From Zygnema cylindricum (taxonomy: Eukaryota; Streptophyta; Zygnematophyceae; Zygnematales; Zygnemataceae), in assembly GCA_037447655.1 (NCBI GenBank), contig JBBHKE010000880.1, positions 217,934-281,933 of the forward strand: a stretch of DNA of 64,000 bases, in the 5' to 3' direction. The notes below the pieces were generated by a model. The model was not told where the DNA came from. It saw only the letters and a program-made list of their open reading frames with translations, and searched no databases. Shown here in pieces: positions 1-25,681 of this stretch. A program made the translations under genes and the position numbers. Numbering within the stretch: position 1 is the first letter of the stretch; each line of letters begins with the position of its first letter.

Positions 1-14181
<14,181 letters not shown>

Positions 14182-14221
14182 GGAGCCCTCCCACCTGGTA
14201 CTGCAGCCTCCCAACAGAAGC

Positions 14222-14713
14222 TACACCGCGAATCGCTATTAGTGTCAATAACTCTAATTTGGGTTCTTAAAATTTTGATTTTTTTTTTCAAATAGGATAC
14301 ATGATTTTAATTTTTCTTTGACGTTAATTAAGGTACCGTACAAAATAGCGTAAAGCCCGAAAGTACAATAAAATCTAAATAGCGTGGTGTACGGTCGTTG
14401 TCAGACCGTACATAAATGTACCTTTTCAAGTGAAAATTTACAAAAAATGAATTAATTCAGACGCGCACGCATAGGAACGTGCGCTCAAAAAAACGGGATT
14501 AGTTCGACACGTAAACTAGTATGGCATGTACGGATATATTTATGTATAAAATCTACGGCGAATATTCCATTTTTGCTGTTCCCAAATTAGCATTAACGCC
14601 GAAATTAGATTACACCTTTTTTTTTTTTAAATCAAATTCTTAATTAGCATCAATTACGGTAAATTTTCTTCAACACTATTTAAACTTTGACACTGATAAC
14701 GATTCGCGGTGTA
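14222..14713. mobile_element. TA-flanked MITE A, immediately upstream of MED23
   Basis: Terminal inverted repeats TACACCGCGAATCGCTAT and TAACGATTCGCGGTGTA, with outer TA on both ends consistent with a TA target duplication (Tc1/mariner-like). About 492 bp with no transposase frame. It begins 41 bp upstream of the MED23 start codon. Confidence 0.75.
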
Positions 14714-14717
14714 CAGG

Positions 14718-15275
14718 ACACCGCCAATCGCTATTAGATTAAATAACGCTAATTCGGTGCCCTTTTTTTTTTTTTTTTAAACCTGAAATACAATCCATAA
14801 TTCTATTTTTTCCATTATTCAAATTAGGTTTTTTTTTCAATTAGCGTTAATAATGGAAGTACACTGCTATGGAAATAGTGTGGCGTACGGACAGGGTATC
14901 TTCGTACGAAATGGTACTTTTTGAATTACAAAGGCATAAAAAGACACTTAACATTATTACGCACACATGTGAACGTGCACTGGAAGAAAGAGACGCAAAC
15001 TCGTCGACAAAAATCACGTTCTCATATGTTCGTCCGTCGATCGTGTATACAGCGCGACGGCGTACGAAATGTCAGATTTTGTACCAATACACATATTAAT
15101 GCAGACATCAAAAGGGCGGGTATTTATTATTCAGGACAACCCAAATTACAGTTAGGGATTAATTAGTATATATATATATTTTTTTTCAAAAATATAAAAT
15201 CCCGATTAGTGTTAATAACACTAAATATTTTTTTTACGCTGTTTATTCTTTTACTCTAATAGCGATTGACGATGT
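14718..15275. mobile_element. TIR element B (~558 bp), 4 bp from MITE A
   Basis: Ends ACACCGCCAATCGCTATTAG and CTAATAGCGATTGACGATGT are inverted copies. The interior is homologous, in inverse orientation, to 60303-60853. A ~67-residue frame around 14960-15166 stays open in both copies. Confidence 0.75.
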
Positions 15276-15651
15276 ACTGTAGCAGAGGAAGTAAAGAATA
15301 CCTATTCGTGGATGCGCGTATCGAGGGAAAATTCACGATATTCGATAAAGCGGCAAAAACGCGCTGCGCTACAGTACTCGACACTTATAACAATACAGTC
15401 CAGGGACGACGTCACGCAGTAATCACATAGAACACCCCAAACATTTAATTTCTCTGAAGGGGCCGCCTAATTTATATTTCTCGTCAAAGAAAGTGCACGT
15501 TTAGCTGGCGTTATCGCTTATTTTGTTTTTATAGGCGAAGCAACATTACATAAAATCTTGCCAATACTCTCTGAAGGTCTTGAAGGTCTTGAAGGTAACA
15601 CTGATCGTCGGGTATCCATCCACGAGGCGTTCGCTTAATTTTTCTCTGTAG
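15276..15651. other. Spacer between TIR element B and the structured/GAT-repeat region
   Basis: No gene seen. Short CTTGAAGGT direct repeats occur at 15570-15597. Confidence 0.5.
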
Positions 15652-15701
15652 CTGCCAACGTACCTCAAGGAGGTGCGTACCTCAAAGAGGTGGGTTGGCA
15701 G
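15652..15701. other. 50-nt three-way-junction fold
   Basis: CTGCCAAC (15652-15659) pairs perfectly with GTTGGCAG (15694-15701). Inside are two 5-bp hairpins with 3-nt loops, ACCTC-AAG-GAGGT (15662-15674) and ACCTC-AAA-GAGGT (15679-15691). Function unknown. Confidence 0.6.
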
Positions 15702-15805
15702 ATACAAAAAAAAAAAACTCGCGACACGATGGACGATTAAGCTACGTGTCACGATGGACAACCAACGAAAAATAATAGCCGCGGGCGACCCGGTGCTTTG
15801 CCCTT

Positions 15806-16072
15806 TGATGATGATGATGATGATGAAGATGATGATGATGATGATGATGATGATGTTGTTGTTGACAATGATGATGGTGACGATGATGATGACGATGATG
15901 ATGATGATGATGATGATGAAGATGTTGACGATGATGATGATGACGATGATGATGACGACAATGATGATGATGATGATAAAGATGAAGATGAGATAATGAT
16001 GGTGATGTAGATGATGTTGATAATGATGATGATAATGACGATCATAATCATGATGATGATGATGATGATGAA

Positions 16073-16109
<37 letters not shown>

Positions 16110-16498
16110 TAATGATAATGATAATGATAATGATAATGATAATGATGATGATGATGATAACATTGTTGATGATGACACTGTAATGATGATGTTGATGACG
16201 ATGATGATGATGACGATGACGTTGATGACGATGATATTGCGATTATGATGACGATGATGATCATGGTGATGATGATGATCATAATGATGATGATGATCAT
16301 GATGATGATGATAATGATGATGAAGATGAAGATGATGATGATGAAGATGAAGATGATGATGATAATGATGATGATGATAATATTGTTGATGATGATACTT
16401 AATGATGATGATGATGACGATGATGATGATGATGACGAAGATGTTGCGATTATGATGACGATGATGATCATGATGATGATGATGATGATGATGATATA

Positions 16499-16542
<44 letters not shown>

Positions 16543-16726
16543 AATGATGAAATGATGTAATGATGATGATGATGATGATGAAGATGATGACGATGATGAT
16601 GATGACGATGATGATGACAACGATGATGATGATGATGATGTAGATGAAGATGATGATGATGATGATGATGTTGTTGACAATGATGATGGTGACGATGATG
16701 ATGACGATGATGATGATGATGATATA
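15806..16726. repeat. (GAT)n trinucleotide microsatellite, ~920 bp
   Basis: Almost uninterrupted GAT/ATG/TGA triplets with scattered GAA, GAC and TAA variants. Reading frames over it give poly-Asp, poly-Met or poly-Ile/Ser/His and are not genes. Confidence 0.95.
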
Positions 16727-16796
16727 TGAAACTACTGGTAAACTACAAAGTATTCAAAGCATACAATATATGAAACTACTGGTAAACTACAAAGAC

Positions 16797-17770
16797 TTCA
16801 AAGTATTCAAAGTATATACCAATGTTTGTTATGTTCGTCAGCCTTTGAGCTGATAATAATGTTCTACAACTCTCTTGGTCTTTAGACTAAGTTGGTTGAT
16901 CGGAAAAAAAAAAAAAATTATTCAAAGTAACAATTCAAAGTATTCAAAGTATATACCAATGTTTGTAATGTTCGTCATCCTTTGAGCTGATAATGATGTT
17001 CAACAACTTTCTTGGTCTTTAGACTAAGTTGGTTGATCGTAAAAAAAAGAAAAATTATTCAAAGTAACTATTCAAAGTTTTCAAAGTATATATCAATGTT
17101 TGTAATGTTCGTCAGCCTTTGAGCTGATAATGATGTTCAACAACTTTCTTGGTCTTTAGACTAAGTTGGTTGATCGGAAAAAAAAGAATAATTATTCAAA
17201 GTAATAATTCAAAGTATTCAAAGTATATACCAATGTTTGTAATGTTCGTCAGCCTTTGAGCTGATAATGATGTTCAACAACTTTCTTGGTCTTTAGACTA
17301 AGTTGGTTGATTGGAAAAAAAATATATATATATATATTCAAAGTAACAATGTATTCTAATAAACAAGTATTATGATTGAAAACAAGTGTTTTTAATGTTG
17401 GTCAGCCTCCGAGCTGATAGTGATGTTTATGCAACATTCTAAGGCTTAGGACTAAGTTGGTTGATCACAAAAAAAAAAAAAAACAAAGTACTCAAAGTAA
17501 TCAATCTACTAAAATAAACAACGAAAATTAATAAATAATAAGTGATTGTAATGTTAGTCAGCATTTGAGCTGATAATGATGTTTATGCAACCATCTGGGT
17601 GTTTGACTAAGATGCTTGATCGAAAACAAAAAAAAATACTTAAAGTAATCAACATATTCTAACTATCAATGAATATAAAAGAAAATACGTGTTTGTAGTG
17701 TTAGTCAGCCATCGAGTTGATAATGGATGTTGTTCAACCATCTGAGTCTTTGGACTAAGTTGGTTGAACC
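16797..17770. repeat. Seven tandem ~137-155-bp units
   Basis: The motif GT(T/C)AGC..GAGCTGATAATG recurs with its GTTCGTCA/GTTAGTCA start at 16833, 16970, 17107, 17244, 17398, 17553 and 17700. The first four spacings are exactly 137 bp; later ones are 147-155 bp and more diverged. Each unit contains an imperfect stem (CAACTTTCTTGGTC...GACTAAGTTGGTTG) and a variable A-run. It abuts the GAT tract, which is preceded by a 47-bp duplication at about 16724-16795. Confidence 0.9.
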
Positions 17771-18286
17771 CTAGTTAAGTTTGATGTTTTTTTTTTCTTT
17801 TTTTTTTCTTTGTTATGTTTACTACTGTTTCTTGCGTTTTTGTTATGTGATCAAGGTTGTATTGTGGTTATTTCTTTTGTTTGTCTTTTTTTGTTTTCTT
17901 TTTTTGTGACAGTACGTATTGATAAAAAAAAATATGAAAAATAGATATGCAACACCTTAATATTATATAAACAAAAACCATTTATATTATGTTTAAACAA
18001 ATAATGGTTGAGTAATGCTAATGGTTTAATGTGTATTCTAGATTTAACATTAAAATAATTAATACTACATGATATATTGAGTCCGGTTCATTCATATTGT
18101 TCATTAGATTGAGATCGAACGCTTAAATCAATGTGAAACTTTTACGCTTAATCAAACCTCCTAAATGAGCGAAACGCGAATGAAACCATCCACTTGGCAT
18201 CGTCATGGTCTTTACCACGTACAATGCGCTAGTACAGTGCGTACCATGTACGAAAATCGTACGTGACGTCAACACTGAAATTACGA
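17771..18286. other. AT-rich spacer without recognised feature
   Basis: T-rich then AT-rich DNA; no frame or repeat end stands out. Confidence 0.5.
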
Positions 18287-18962
18287 TTCACCCCGAATCG
18301 TAATTATAGTAAAGAAAAAATTAGAGCAAAAAAAAAAAAAAAAAACAATTAGAGTTGTAAACGCTAATTATTGTGATATAACCTTTTCACAGATGAAATT
18401 TATTCTACTTTATTTATGTACTCTATACTAGCTTATGTCGGCAATAATTATCCGTGCTGTAATTATAAACACTAAAATATTTAGACATACGAAAACTGCC
18501 AGCCCGTATATTTTGACGTCATTATGACGTTAGTACTATTTGTCTCATAGATATATACTATTTGTCTCAACTCATACTGTTGTCGTTTAACTATAAAATT
18601 TTCACATGTAAATTCATGTAAATGTTCACACGGGCGAGAATGTTGTCGACGGACGGAGATATGCGAACGGGTTTTTTTGATGGGATTTTTTTTTTTTAGT
18701 GCAATTTCACATGCGAGCGCGATTCTATTAAATTATTATTTGTACCTTTTTACTTATAAAATTACAATTTTGCACAGTCAGACGTTGTCCGTACTCCACA
18801 TTATTTAAAACGAACCTATATTAGGATTTTTTACGCTAATTTAACTTTACCTTAAATAGTATAATGAAAAAATTCGAATCATTTACTCTATTTAACGTGA
18901 TAGAGTCGAAATTTAAGGCGACCGAATTAGCGTTATTTACTCTAATTACGATTCGCTGTGTA
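18287..18962. mobile_element. TIR element C, degraded copy
   Basis: Left end CCCCGAATCGTAATTATAGT and right end CTCTAATTACGATTCGCTGT form inverted repeats. The right 300 bp match 58206-58704 in the same orientation (shared CGAACCTATATTA and GTACTCTATTTAACGTGAT-type words). The left end has point changes. Confidence 0.65.
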
Positions 18963-19560
18963 GTGTACGGATATTGAGAACACGACAACGTGGCGTGATG
19001 TGACGAGATCGCACGCGCCACAATTAAAAGTGCGATACTGTACGTTACACCGCCAATCGTTATTAGCGTTGTGTGCGCTAATTCCGTCCCGCTTTTTTTT
19101 ATTTAATTCCCAAATAGAAATATCCACACTATTTAAAAATAACCCTAATTCCTAATTAGAATAGACGATTTCTTCGAAAATTTTCAAATCCCCAATTAGC
19201 GTAAACCACGCTAATTATTCGTATACGCTAAAAAAACTTACACGCTAATAACGATTGGCGGTGTACTGATATCACTACACATCGTACGTCACGCCAACAC
19301 TGAAATAACAGTAGTGTACGGAAATTGAGAACACGACAGCGTGGCGTGATGTGACGGGATCGCACGCGCAAAAATTTAAAGTTCGAAACTGTACGTTACT
19401 TCACCGGTATTGGTAACACGACATTTTGGCGTGTACGGATATTGATAAAGCGACAAATCGACGTAATATACGGAATGGCACGCGAAAAAATTTAGCGTAC
19501 GATACTGTACGTTACTCAACCGGTATTGATAACACGACATTTTGGCGTGACGTCGATTTT
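18963..19560. repeat. Imperfect direct repeats around MITE D
   Basis: A ~100-bp block (ATTGAGAACACGACA, GTGGCGTGATGTGACG, CGATCGCACGCG-like, ACTGTACGTTAC) occurs before MITE D and again at 19310-19400, with a more distant copy at 19437-19555. MITE D interrupts the first copy. Confidence 0.6.
19046..19265. mobile_element. 220-bp MITE D, copy 1
   Basis: Ends TACACCGCCAATCGTTATTAG and CTAATAACGATTGGCGGTGTA are near-perfect inverted repeats starting and ending in TA. It is homologous in inverse orientation to 62680-62899, which is also exactly 220 bp. Confidence 0.8.
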
Positions 19561-20112
19561 GTCTGGACATTTATCATACCACTACAACCACGTGAAATAC
19601 AACAAATAGGATTGTACCACGTGTCCCTTTCCTTTGTCACCAAAGACGCCAATCCTAACTCAAAACCCTCAACGGTTCAAGATCTTACACATAAAACATC
19701 GACGGTCAATTCTCGTTGTCACCAGAGACGAAGTCGACTACAATGCTTTTCCCTTTTAGAAAAAGGGCAAAGCAATCACAAAATTCGCTTATGGTATGTA
19801 CCTTTCAAAAGCAAATGAAAATGAAAAAAATAATCTCGAAGTTGTCCTTCGTCGCGCTTTTTTTGGCAACGCTCTTTCGCCACACTAATTCCGGCAAAGA
19901 ATTTTCGTCATGTTCGAAAACAAGAACCTTAAAAATGAGTTGGCGTAAAATACTAGCGTTTGCAAAAAGTACAAAATTTATGTTGTATCATGATTTGGTA
20001 CAGAGGTACATGGTACGCAAGTGAAGATTTGAAGTGAAATTTGTCGGTGTGAAGATTTTTAGAAGATTTTAAATATCCGGCGACGTGGTGCCACTCAATG
20101 TATAAGAGCGTT

Positions 20113-20803
20113 GTTCCATTAGGCGGTCTCAGTAAACGTCGAAAATTCGTTTACTGAAGCGACCGTTCCATTGTGTCGGGTCAATAACCGACATTTTATT
20201 TGCGTAGCACAGTTTTATTGGTCCACGTCGTAGATGAACGTGATTCTGGTAATCTTTACAGAATCTTTGAAAGCAAGTTGCGACCACACATTTTTATCAA
20301 CTAAGGTAAAAAGTGACTCGTACGACGTATTGAATAAAATTTGTACGGGCGGACGAAACTTAGGATTTGTAAAAACGTACGAAAATGTCAGAATGGTTAG
20401 TGGATGGCGACAGACGCGTGAAACAATATCCTCCGTCAAAGATTTTCTTGCGGATTCCGGTGGCCTCGAATCCTCCCTGGCGGAAGGCACATGTCATGTG
20501 CGACGTGTACCCACCTGGTCGCGCGGTCATCGTAGATATTTGTTCACTTTTCCACGAGGCACGATGCAATTCGTTCAGGCGCTGAGAATTGACCTACTCG
20601 GGGTCACTTGTTGCGAACTGAAAGTGTCAGACGATGTCATATCCGATTATGCATCCGACGGTCCACATTAACGCCCATAAACATGGAGAATCAAATCCCT
20701 CATTCAGTAGCCTTGTTTTTCTGACATTTTATTTTTTTTGGTACGGCACTGTACAAAACAGTACGGCTTTCAGTAGACAACGTCATTTTTTCCCTAATGG
20801 AAC
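20113..20803. mobile_element. Non-autonomous TIR repeat F, copy 1 (691 bp)
   Basis: GTTCCATTAGG at the left end and CCTAATGGAAC at the right end are perfect 11-bp inverted repeats. The interior aligns with 28069-28757. Just inside the left end is a perfect hairpin (20130-20138 with 20148-20156). Reading frames inside share short protein-level similarity with the other copy but contain stops there. I do not recognise the ancestral protein. Confidence 0.65.
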
Positions 20804-21113
20804 CTTGCCCTAACACATTGTTTACAGACTCTTTGTGGAGGAACATCGACTGAGGGTGGACTTCCATTAGGCGTCTTAGGGTACATCCCCATGTGTTAAC
20901 GTATCGACTTTAATCTGTCGTTTTCGCACAAAACGCAGTTCCGTACAATAAAAGCTTTAGACGTACAAAAAAATCAATTTTTTAAAAGTACAGTAAACGT
21001 CAAGTCTATACTTTGAATGTACTTCATATTTGTCGTCATCTTAACAAATTTTGGCGTTTTCCTTTTTTCGACCCCCAGGCAAGAGATTCTAGCCCGTCAA
21101 AAAACTTCATCAA

Positions 21114-21135
21114 AAATCACCTCGCGAGGTGATTT
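21114..21135. other. 22-bp perfect palindrome, copy 1
   Basis: Centre CACCTCGCGAGGTG flanked by AAAT and ATTT, fully self-complementary. The identical 22 bases recur at 63890-63911 in unrelated flanks. Confidence 0.8.
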
Positions 21136-22723
21136 CAGGGAAAGTACCGCCCAAAACAACGAATGCAAAACAACCCACGCACGCGACACACGAGCGGGGA
21201 AATTTTAGGACGACTCGCTATTTTTCTCCCTTTCCGTCACGCGCTTGTATGGAAGATACGAGGATGTACGGAAAAAAAAACTGAAGGGGTCGCGGACCTC
21301 CACTTTCATTCATGGGTCCTCGGTAGAATTTTGCGACGTTGTTGCCTCTCCCCTCTCCCTCTCACACTCACACTATCACTTTTATCTCACACTTTTTAGA
21401 ATGAGGCACGACAAAACTGGTATGCAATTAAAGATATTTGAAAAATATTTCTTTTGGCTACCCTTCATGTATATTTTTATGGCAAGTAGAGTGAAATAAG
21501 TAAAGAAAACGAAACTTGGTATCCATGGCCGAAAGTCCTTGAATTTGTGACCTTGACATTGTCACAAGTGAGCGTGACGTCACGTTGTAACAAAACCCTA
21601 AACATCTGCCATGTCACTAAATTACAAAAATGTAGACGTCTACAACTGCCGTTATTTTTGTTGGCGTCAATAATTTCGCAGTCGTCGTCAACCGTCACAA
21701 AGTTGTACCTACATCTACAACCGTCACATTTCAAAGTTCCGATTTCATTTTCGCACATAGGGACGCTTTTCAAAGTGGTGCAGAACACTTCACTATAGTC
21801 CAAAATGTTGAAATTGTAAATCTTTACTTAGTAGATAGAGCTGTGAGGAGGAATTAACGACTTAGAATATTTTGGGAAATGAAAACCTATAATACTTACC
21901 TCAAATAGTGTTACAGAAGACTAAGATAGTGTACTGTACGGCCAGTTGGACACGCGCCGGTAGGAAAAGGTTGTTGCAGGTTTCACGGAGTAGCGCCGAT
22001 GACCAATTACACGTGTCGGGAGATTAACGAGAGATTGATGAAATCGGACGAACGGAATGCAAACCGCATATGTGGAAAAGTATGGTACGGTCAGCTTAGA
22101 AGGGTCGTTGATTGGCATTGGATTGACGGACACGATATAGGAGGGACCACAAATGACGAAGCACACTTGGACAGTATCAGGTGCTTCGTACTACACGACA
22201 ACAGTCAACCAAATGCTATAAACCACTGCTGACTAAGCGCCAGGAACATTTAATATACGGCCTTCTATTTGTAAATATCTGGAAACAAGGTATTGTAGTT
22301 TAGCAAATTTAAAATAGTGTCGCACTATTCACATTTAGAGAAAAAGCAAAATTAGGTTTTGGAAGTGCTCTTACAATAGTAAGTACAGTTTTAGTACTTT
22401 GTCGTAGCACATAACAGTACTGTAGTACAGTCACTTAAATTAGTGTGACCAGTAGATACTCACTGTGAGTATATAGTTTAGGACTTAGACAAATTGTTAT
22501 TATCCAAATCTTGGGATATTAATCAACTAAGGCAGTTTTTGTGAATCTGCAGTGTGAATATCTTATGGTTGGCTGGATCAATTGAGTTTAATCTTTGTAG
22601 AGTGATTCTACACTGTGCTTACTATTGTTATGCAGATTTTGAGTCTGCATAGATCACTGAGTTGCATTCTATCACATCTTGAAGTTGGTTGTTGAGTAGG
22701 GTGCTTGTTAGCTTCTGCTTTAA
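21136..22723. other. No recognised gene; upstream flank of copia element 1
   Basis: Short open frames on both strands overlap each other and have no recognisable domain. The 5' LTR of copia element 1 should lie here, but I could not find a TG...CA pair or a primer-binding site. Confidence 0.4.
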
Positions 22724-25681
22724 ATGTCTACTTCCACTACTACTGCTTCTGGCTCTCCTTCTACTACTGTGGTTGTAGAACAACAGGTTATGGGCCTTTC
22801 ATCAAGAATTCCCATATTCAATGGCCAAAAGTATGCATACAGGGCGGCGATGGTTGAATCCACATTTGAAACTGCTGATCTATTGGGGGACTTGGATGGT
22901 ACTTTAAGTGAAACAGATGCGAGCTAGGCGAAGAAAACTCACTTGCACAAAACAATCTGATTCTGTGCATCTCCAAGAAGTTGGCCATGTCTCGGCTCAA
23001 AATGAAGAAGGCAAAAGAAATCTGGGAATCACTAAAAATTACTTTTGAGAAATCTAATGTCTAGGAGGAACTTCTAGTGGCTGGACAAATCTGGGACTAT
23101 AAATACTTCGGGGGAGTATGGTGAAATATTGTGATAACTTTTGTGCTCTTATTGATGCACATTTGTCTGTTGTTGGCTCATTTCTTGAGTTCCAACAGGC
23201 AGCTTTACTTGTTAGGGGACTCCTTAGTAATATGAAAATAGTGTTTGTCCAGCTGAAAACTCATGATAAATCTAGCCGGACTTTTCAGTTAGTATACAAT
23301 CTGATCTTAGAAGAAGAAGCAACTACTAAAATACTTCATGGTGAGAGAAAGGTAGAAGCTTTCAACACAGATTTTGACACGAAAACTTTACTTAATCAGA
23401 ACAGAAAATCAGGATAGGAGTCAGAGTGTGAATCAGTATAACAATAGACCAAATAGACAGGCTACTACTTCCTTTACTGCTCTGAAAATGGACATGGATA
23501 CGGGTACTGTTCGAAGCTGAAAAAGGCAAATGACACATGACTATATCGTCCAGGCTGGCAGCAGAGCCCATATCATAAAAGCTTTTCTGGGAACTCTTCT
23601 CGAGGAACTGCTCTCTTCTCAAGTTCTGCAACTGAACAAGATGATCTCTTGTCTTACACTAAGGTGAAGAAGCAGAATTACTTGCAATGGCGGCAACTAT
23701 GGATGGTAAGAGAGATACAGGATGGATCATGGAAACTAGAGCTTCGACACACATGTGTTGAAACAAATCCAGTTTTTCCAACCTCAAGGCGACACCTCCC
23801 AAGAACATCTACTATGCCTGCGGCATGAGTGTGCGAACTTCAGCACAGGGTTGTGTATCTTTATTGGTAGATGTGGGGGGAAAGTCGGTAGAAAGAACTC
23901 TCCAGAATGTGTTATATGTACCTGAGTTCAAAAAGAATATATTTTCTATTTCTTTGGTAGAGAGCAAAGGCTTTGATATAATCCTGAAAGGAGGCAGACA
24001 AGTTGTTAGCAAGCTAGGTAAAGTTGCAGTGAAAGGAACTAGAGATGCAAGCTGGATGTATAGGATGGATATGGCTAAATACAAAGAAAATGATGTTCTC
24101 TATTCCTGTATATCATGTGTCAATGAACTATGGCATAAGAGATTAGGCCATATCAATTATGATAGCTTACAAAAGATGGTGAATTCAGGAAAGATTGAAG
24201 GTGTTTCTCTTACTTCTCAACCTGTGAAATCATATGATGGATGCTCACTTGGAAAGATCCACAGATTACCTTTTCCACAGCAACCTGACCACAGATCGGA
24301 CAAAGTTTTACAACTTATCCACTCGGATGTTCTCGGTCCATCACAAGTTCCATCAGCTAGAGGTGTCCACTATATGGTTACATTCACTGATGACTACTCA
24401 AGGTTCACAAAAGTCTACTTCATGCAGCACAAGAGTGAAGTGTTTACACACTTCAAGCACTACAAGGCATGGGCAGAAAAGCTGCACAGAGTTTTGATCT
24501 TGGGGCTAAGACCGGACAACGGAGGAGAATATACTTCAAAGGAGTTCGAACAGTTTCTCCTCCAGAAAGGTATCAGTCATAACTTGATAGTTTTGTACAC
24601 ACCGCAACACAATGGTGTTTCTGAACGACCAAATAGAACTGTCACAGAATGTGCTAGGTCCATGCTTGGAGACAAAGGTTTAGATTTGAAATTCTGGGCT
24701 GAAGCACTCAATTGTGCGGTCTATATTAAAATCAGAGTTGCATCTAGATCGGTTAAGACTACACCTTATGAACTCTAGAAAGGCATGAAATCGGATGTTA
24801 GTCACTTTAGAGTATTTGGCAGGAAATGTTTTGTCTTAGACACATCGCAGACTAGATGGAAAATGGAAGTAAAGGGCTTACTTGGGATCTTTGTGGGATA
24901 TGATGACAATGCAAAGGGTTATAAGCTATATGTCTCAGAGAAGAAGAAAGTCATTGTATGTAGAAATATACAGTTGAAGGATGAACAGGATTGGGTTGAT
25001 CTGTTGACAAACACAAAAAGTGAACAAACAAAAAAAGGTACAAAGTATATGATCTTTCATCATACTCACCCTGTTTATTTTCAGTCACAGTCACCGGCTA
25101 CAACTACATCTCCACAGATCCCTCTACCAAATGCAACACCCGTTGCAGAACCATATTCGGCACCAACATATACACTGCTTCTTACACATGTGGAATCAGC
25201 GAATCCAGATCTAGTTTCGGCACTTGCAACAGCTCAAATCAGGAAAACAAATAGCAGGTTGCCGACAGTTTCAGTGTCAGAATTTTTAGGGGGGAAGAAG
25301 AACCAGCAACCGTCTGCAAGCAAGCTCACATTTTGCTTTCTCCGCCGCTAGAACGGAACCGTTAACAATTCATGAAGCCTTCTCATCACCAAAGAGAAAT
25401 CACTGGATCGAGGCAGTAAACGACGAAATGAAGTCAATCATGGAGGCGCTGACCTGGGAGCAGGTGGATCTTCCTCCGGGCAAGAAAGCCATCGGCAGCA
25501 AATGGGTGTTCAAAGTGAAACTCAACCCGGACAACACCATCGAAAGATACAAGGCCACACTTATGGCCAAAGGTTACAATCAGAAAGAAGGTATTGATTT
25601 TGAGGAAACCTTCTCTCCATTAGTCAAATTTCCCACTATTAGAATCTTACTAAGTTTGGCTGCTATAAAAAACATGGAAGT
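22724..25681 (+). pseudogene. Ty1/copia element 1: gag, protease, integrase and start of RT, decayed
   Basis: Plus-strand copia polyprotein remnant. Gag-like sequence starts at 22724 (IPIFNGQKYAYR) and is broken by stops. Protease near 23700 reads WIMETRASTHM, so the D-[ST]-G active site is lost. Integrase (23825-24778) has the pre-integrase HxxxH (LWHKRLGH), one zinc Cys missing (YDGC for CxxC), and the D, D, E catalytic residues in HSDVLG, LRPDNGGEY and GVSERPNRT. An in-frame TAG at 24776 separates it from FRVFGRKCFV and the FVGYDDNAKGYKLY block. RT begins KWVFKVKLNPDNTIERYKA and is cut at 25681 by the LTR of copia element 2. Confidence 0.85.

Noticed and set aside
15546-16853. Several 70-240-residue frames rich in Asp, Met, Ser, Ile or His
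   Set aside because: All are translations of the GAT microsatellite, in all frames and both strands.
16797-17770. CRISPR-like array
   Set aside because: Units of 137-155 bp are tandem without spacers, in a eukaryotic genome.
20234-20671. 145-residue frame as a host gene
   Set aside because: It lies wholly within repeat family F and the other copy has stops in the aligned frame.
23690-25351. Reassigned stop codons (for example TAG as Gln, as in some ulvophyte algae)
   Set aside because: Stops occur at Trp and other positions as well as Gln, frameshifts accompany them, and the host genes MED23 and RH24 contain no internal TAG or TAA.
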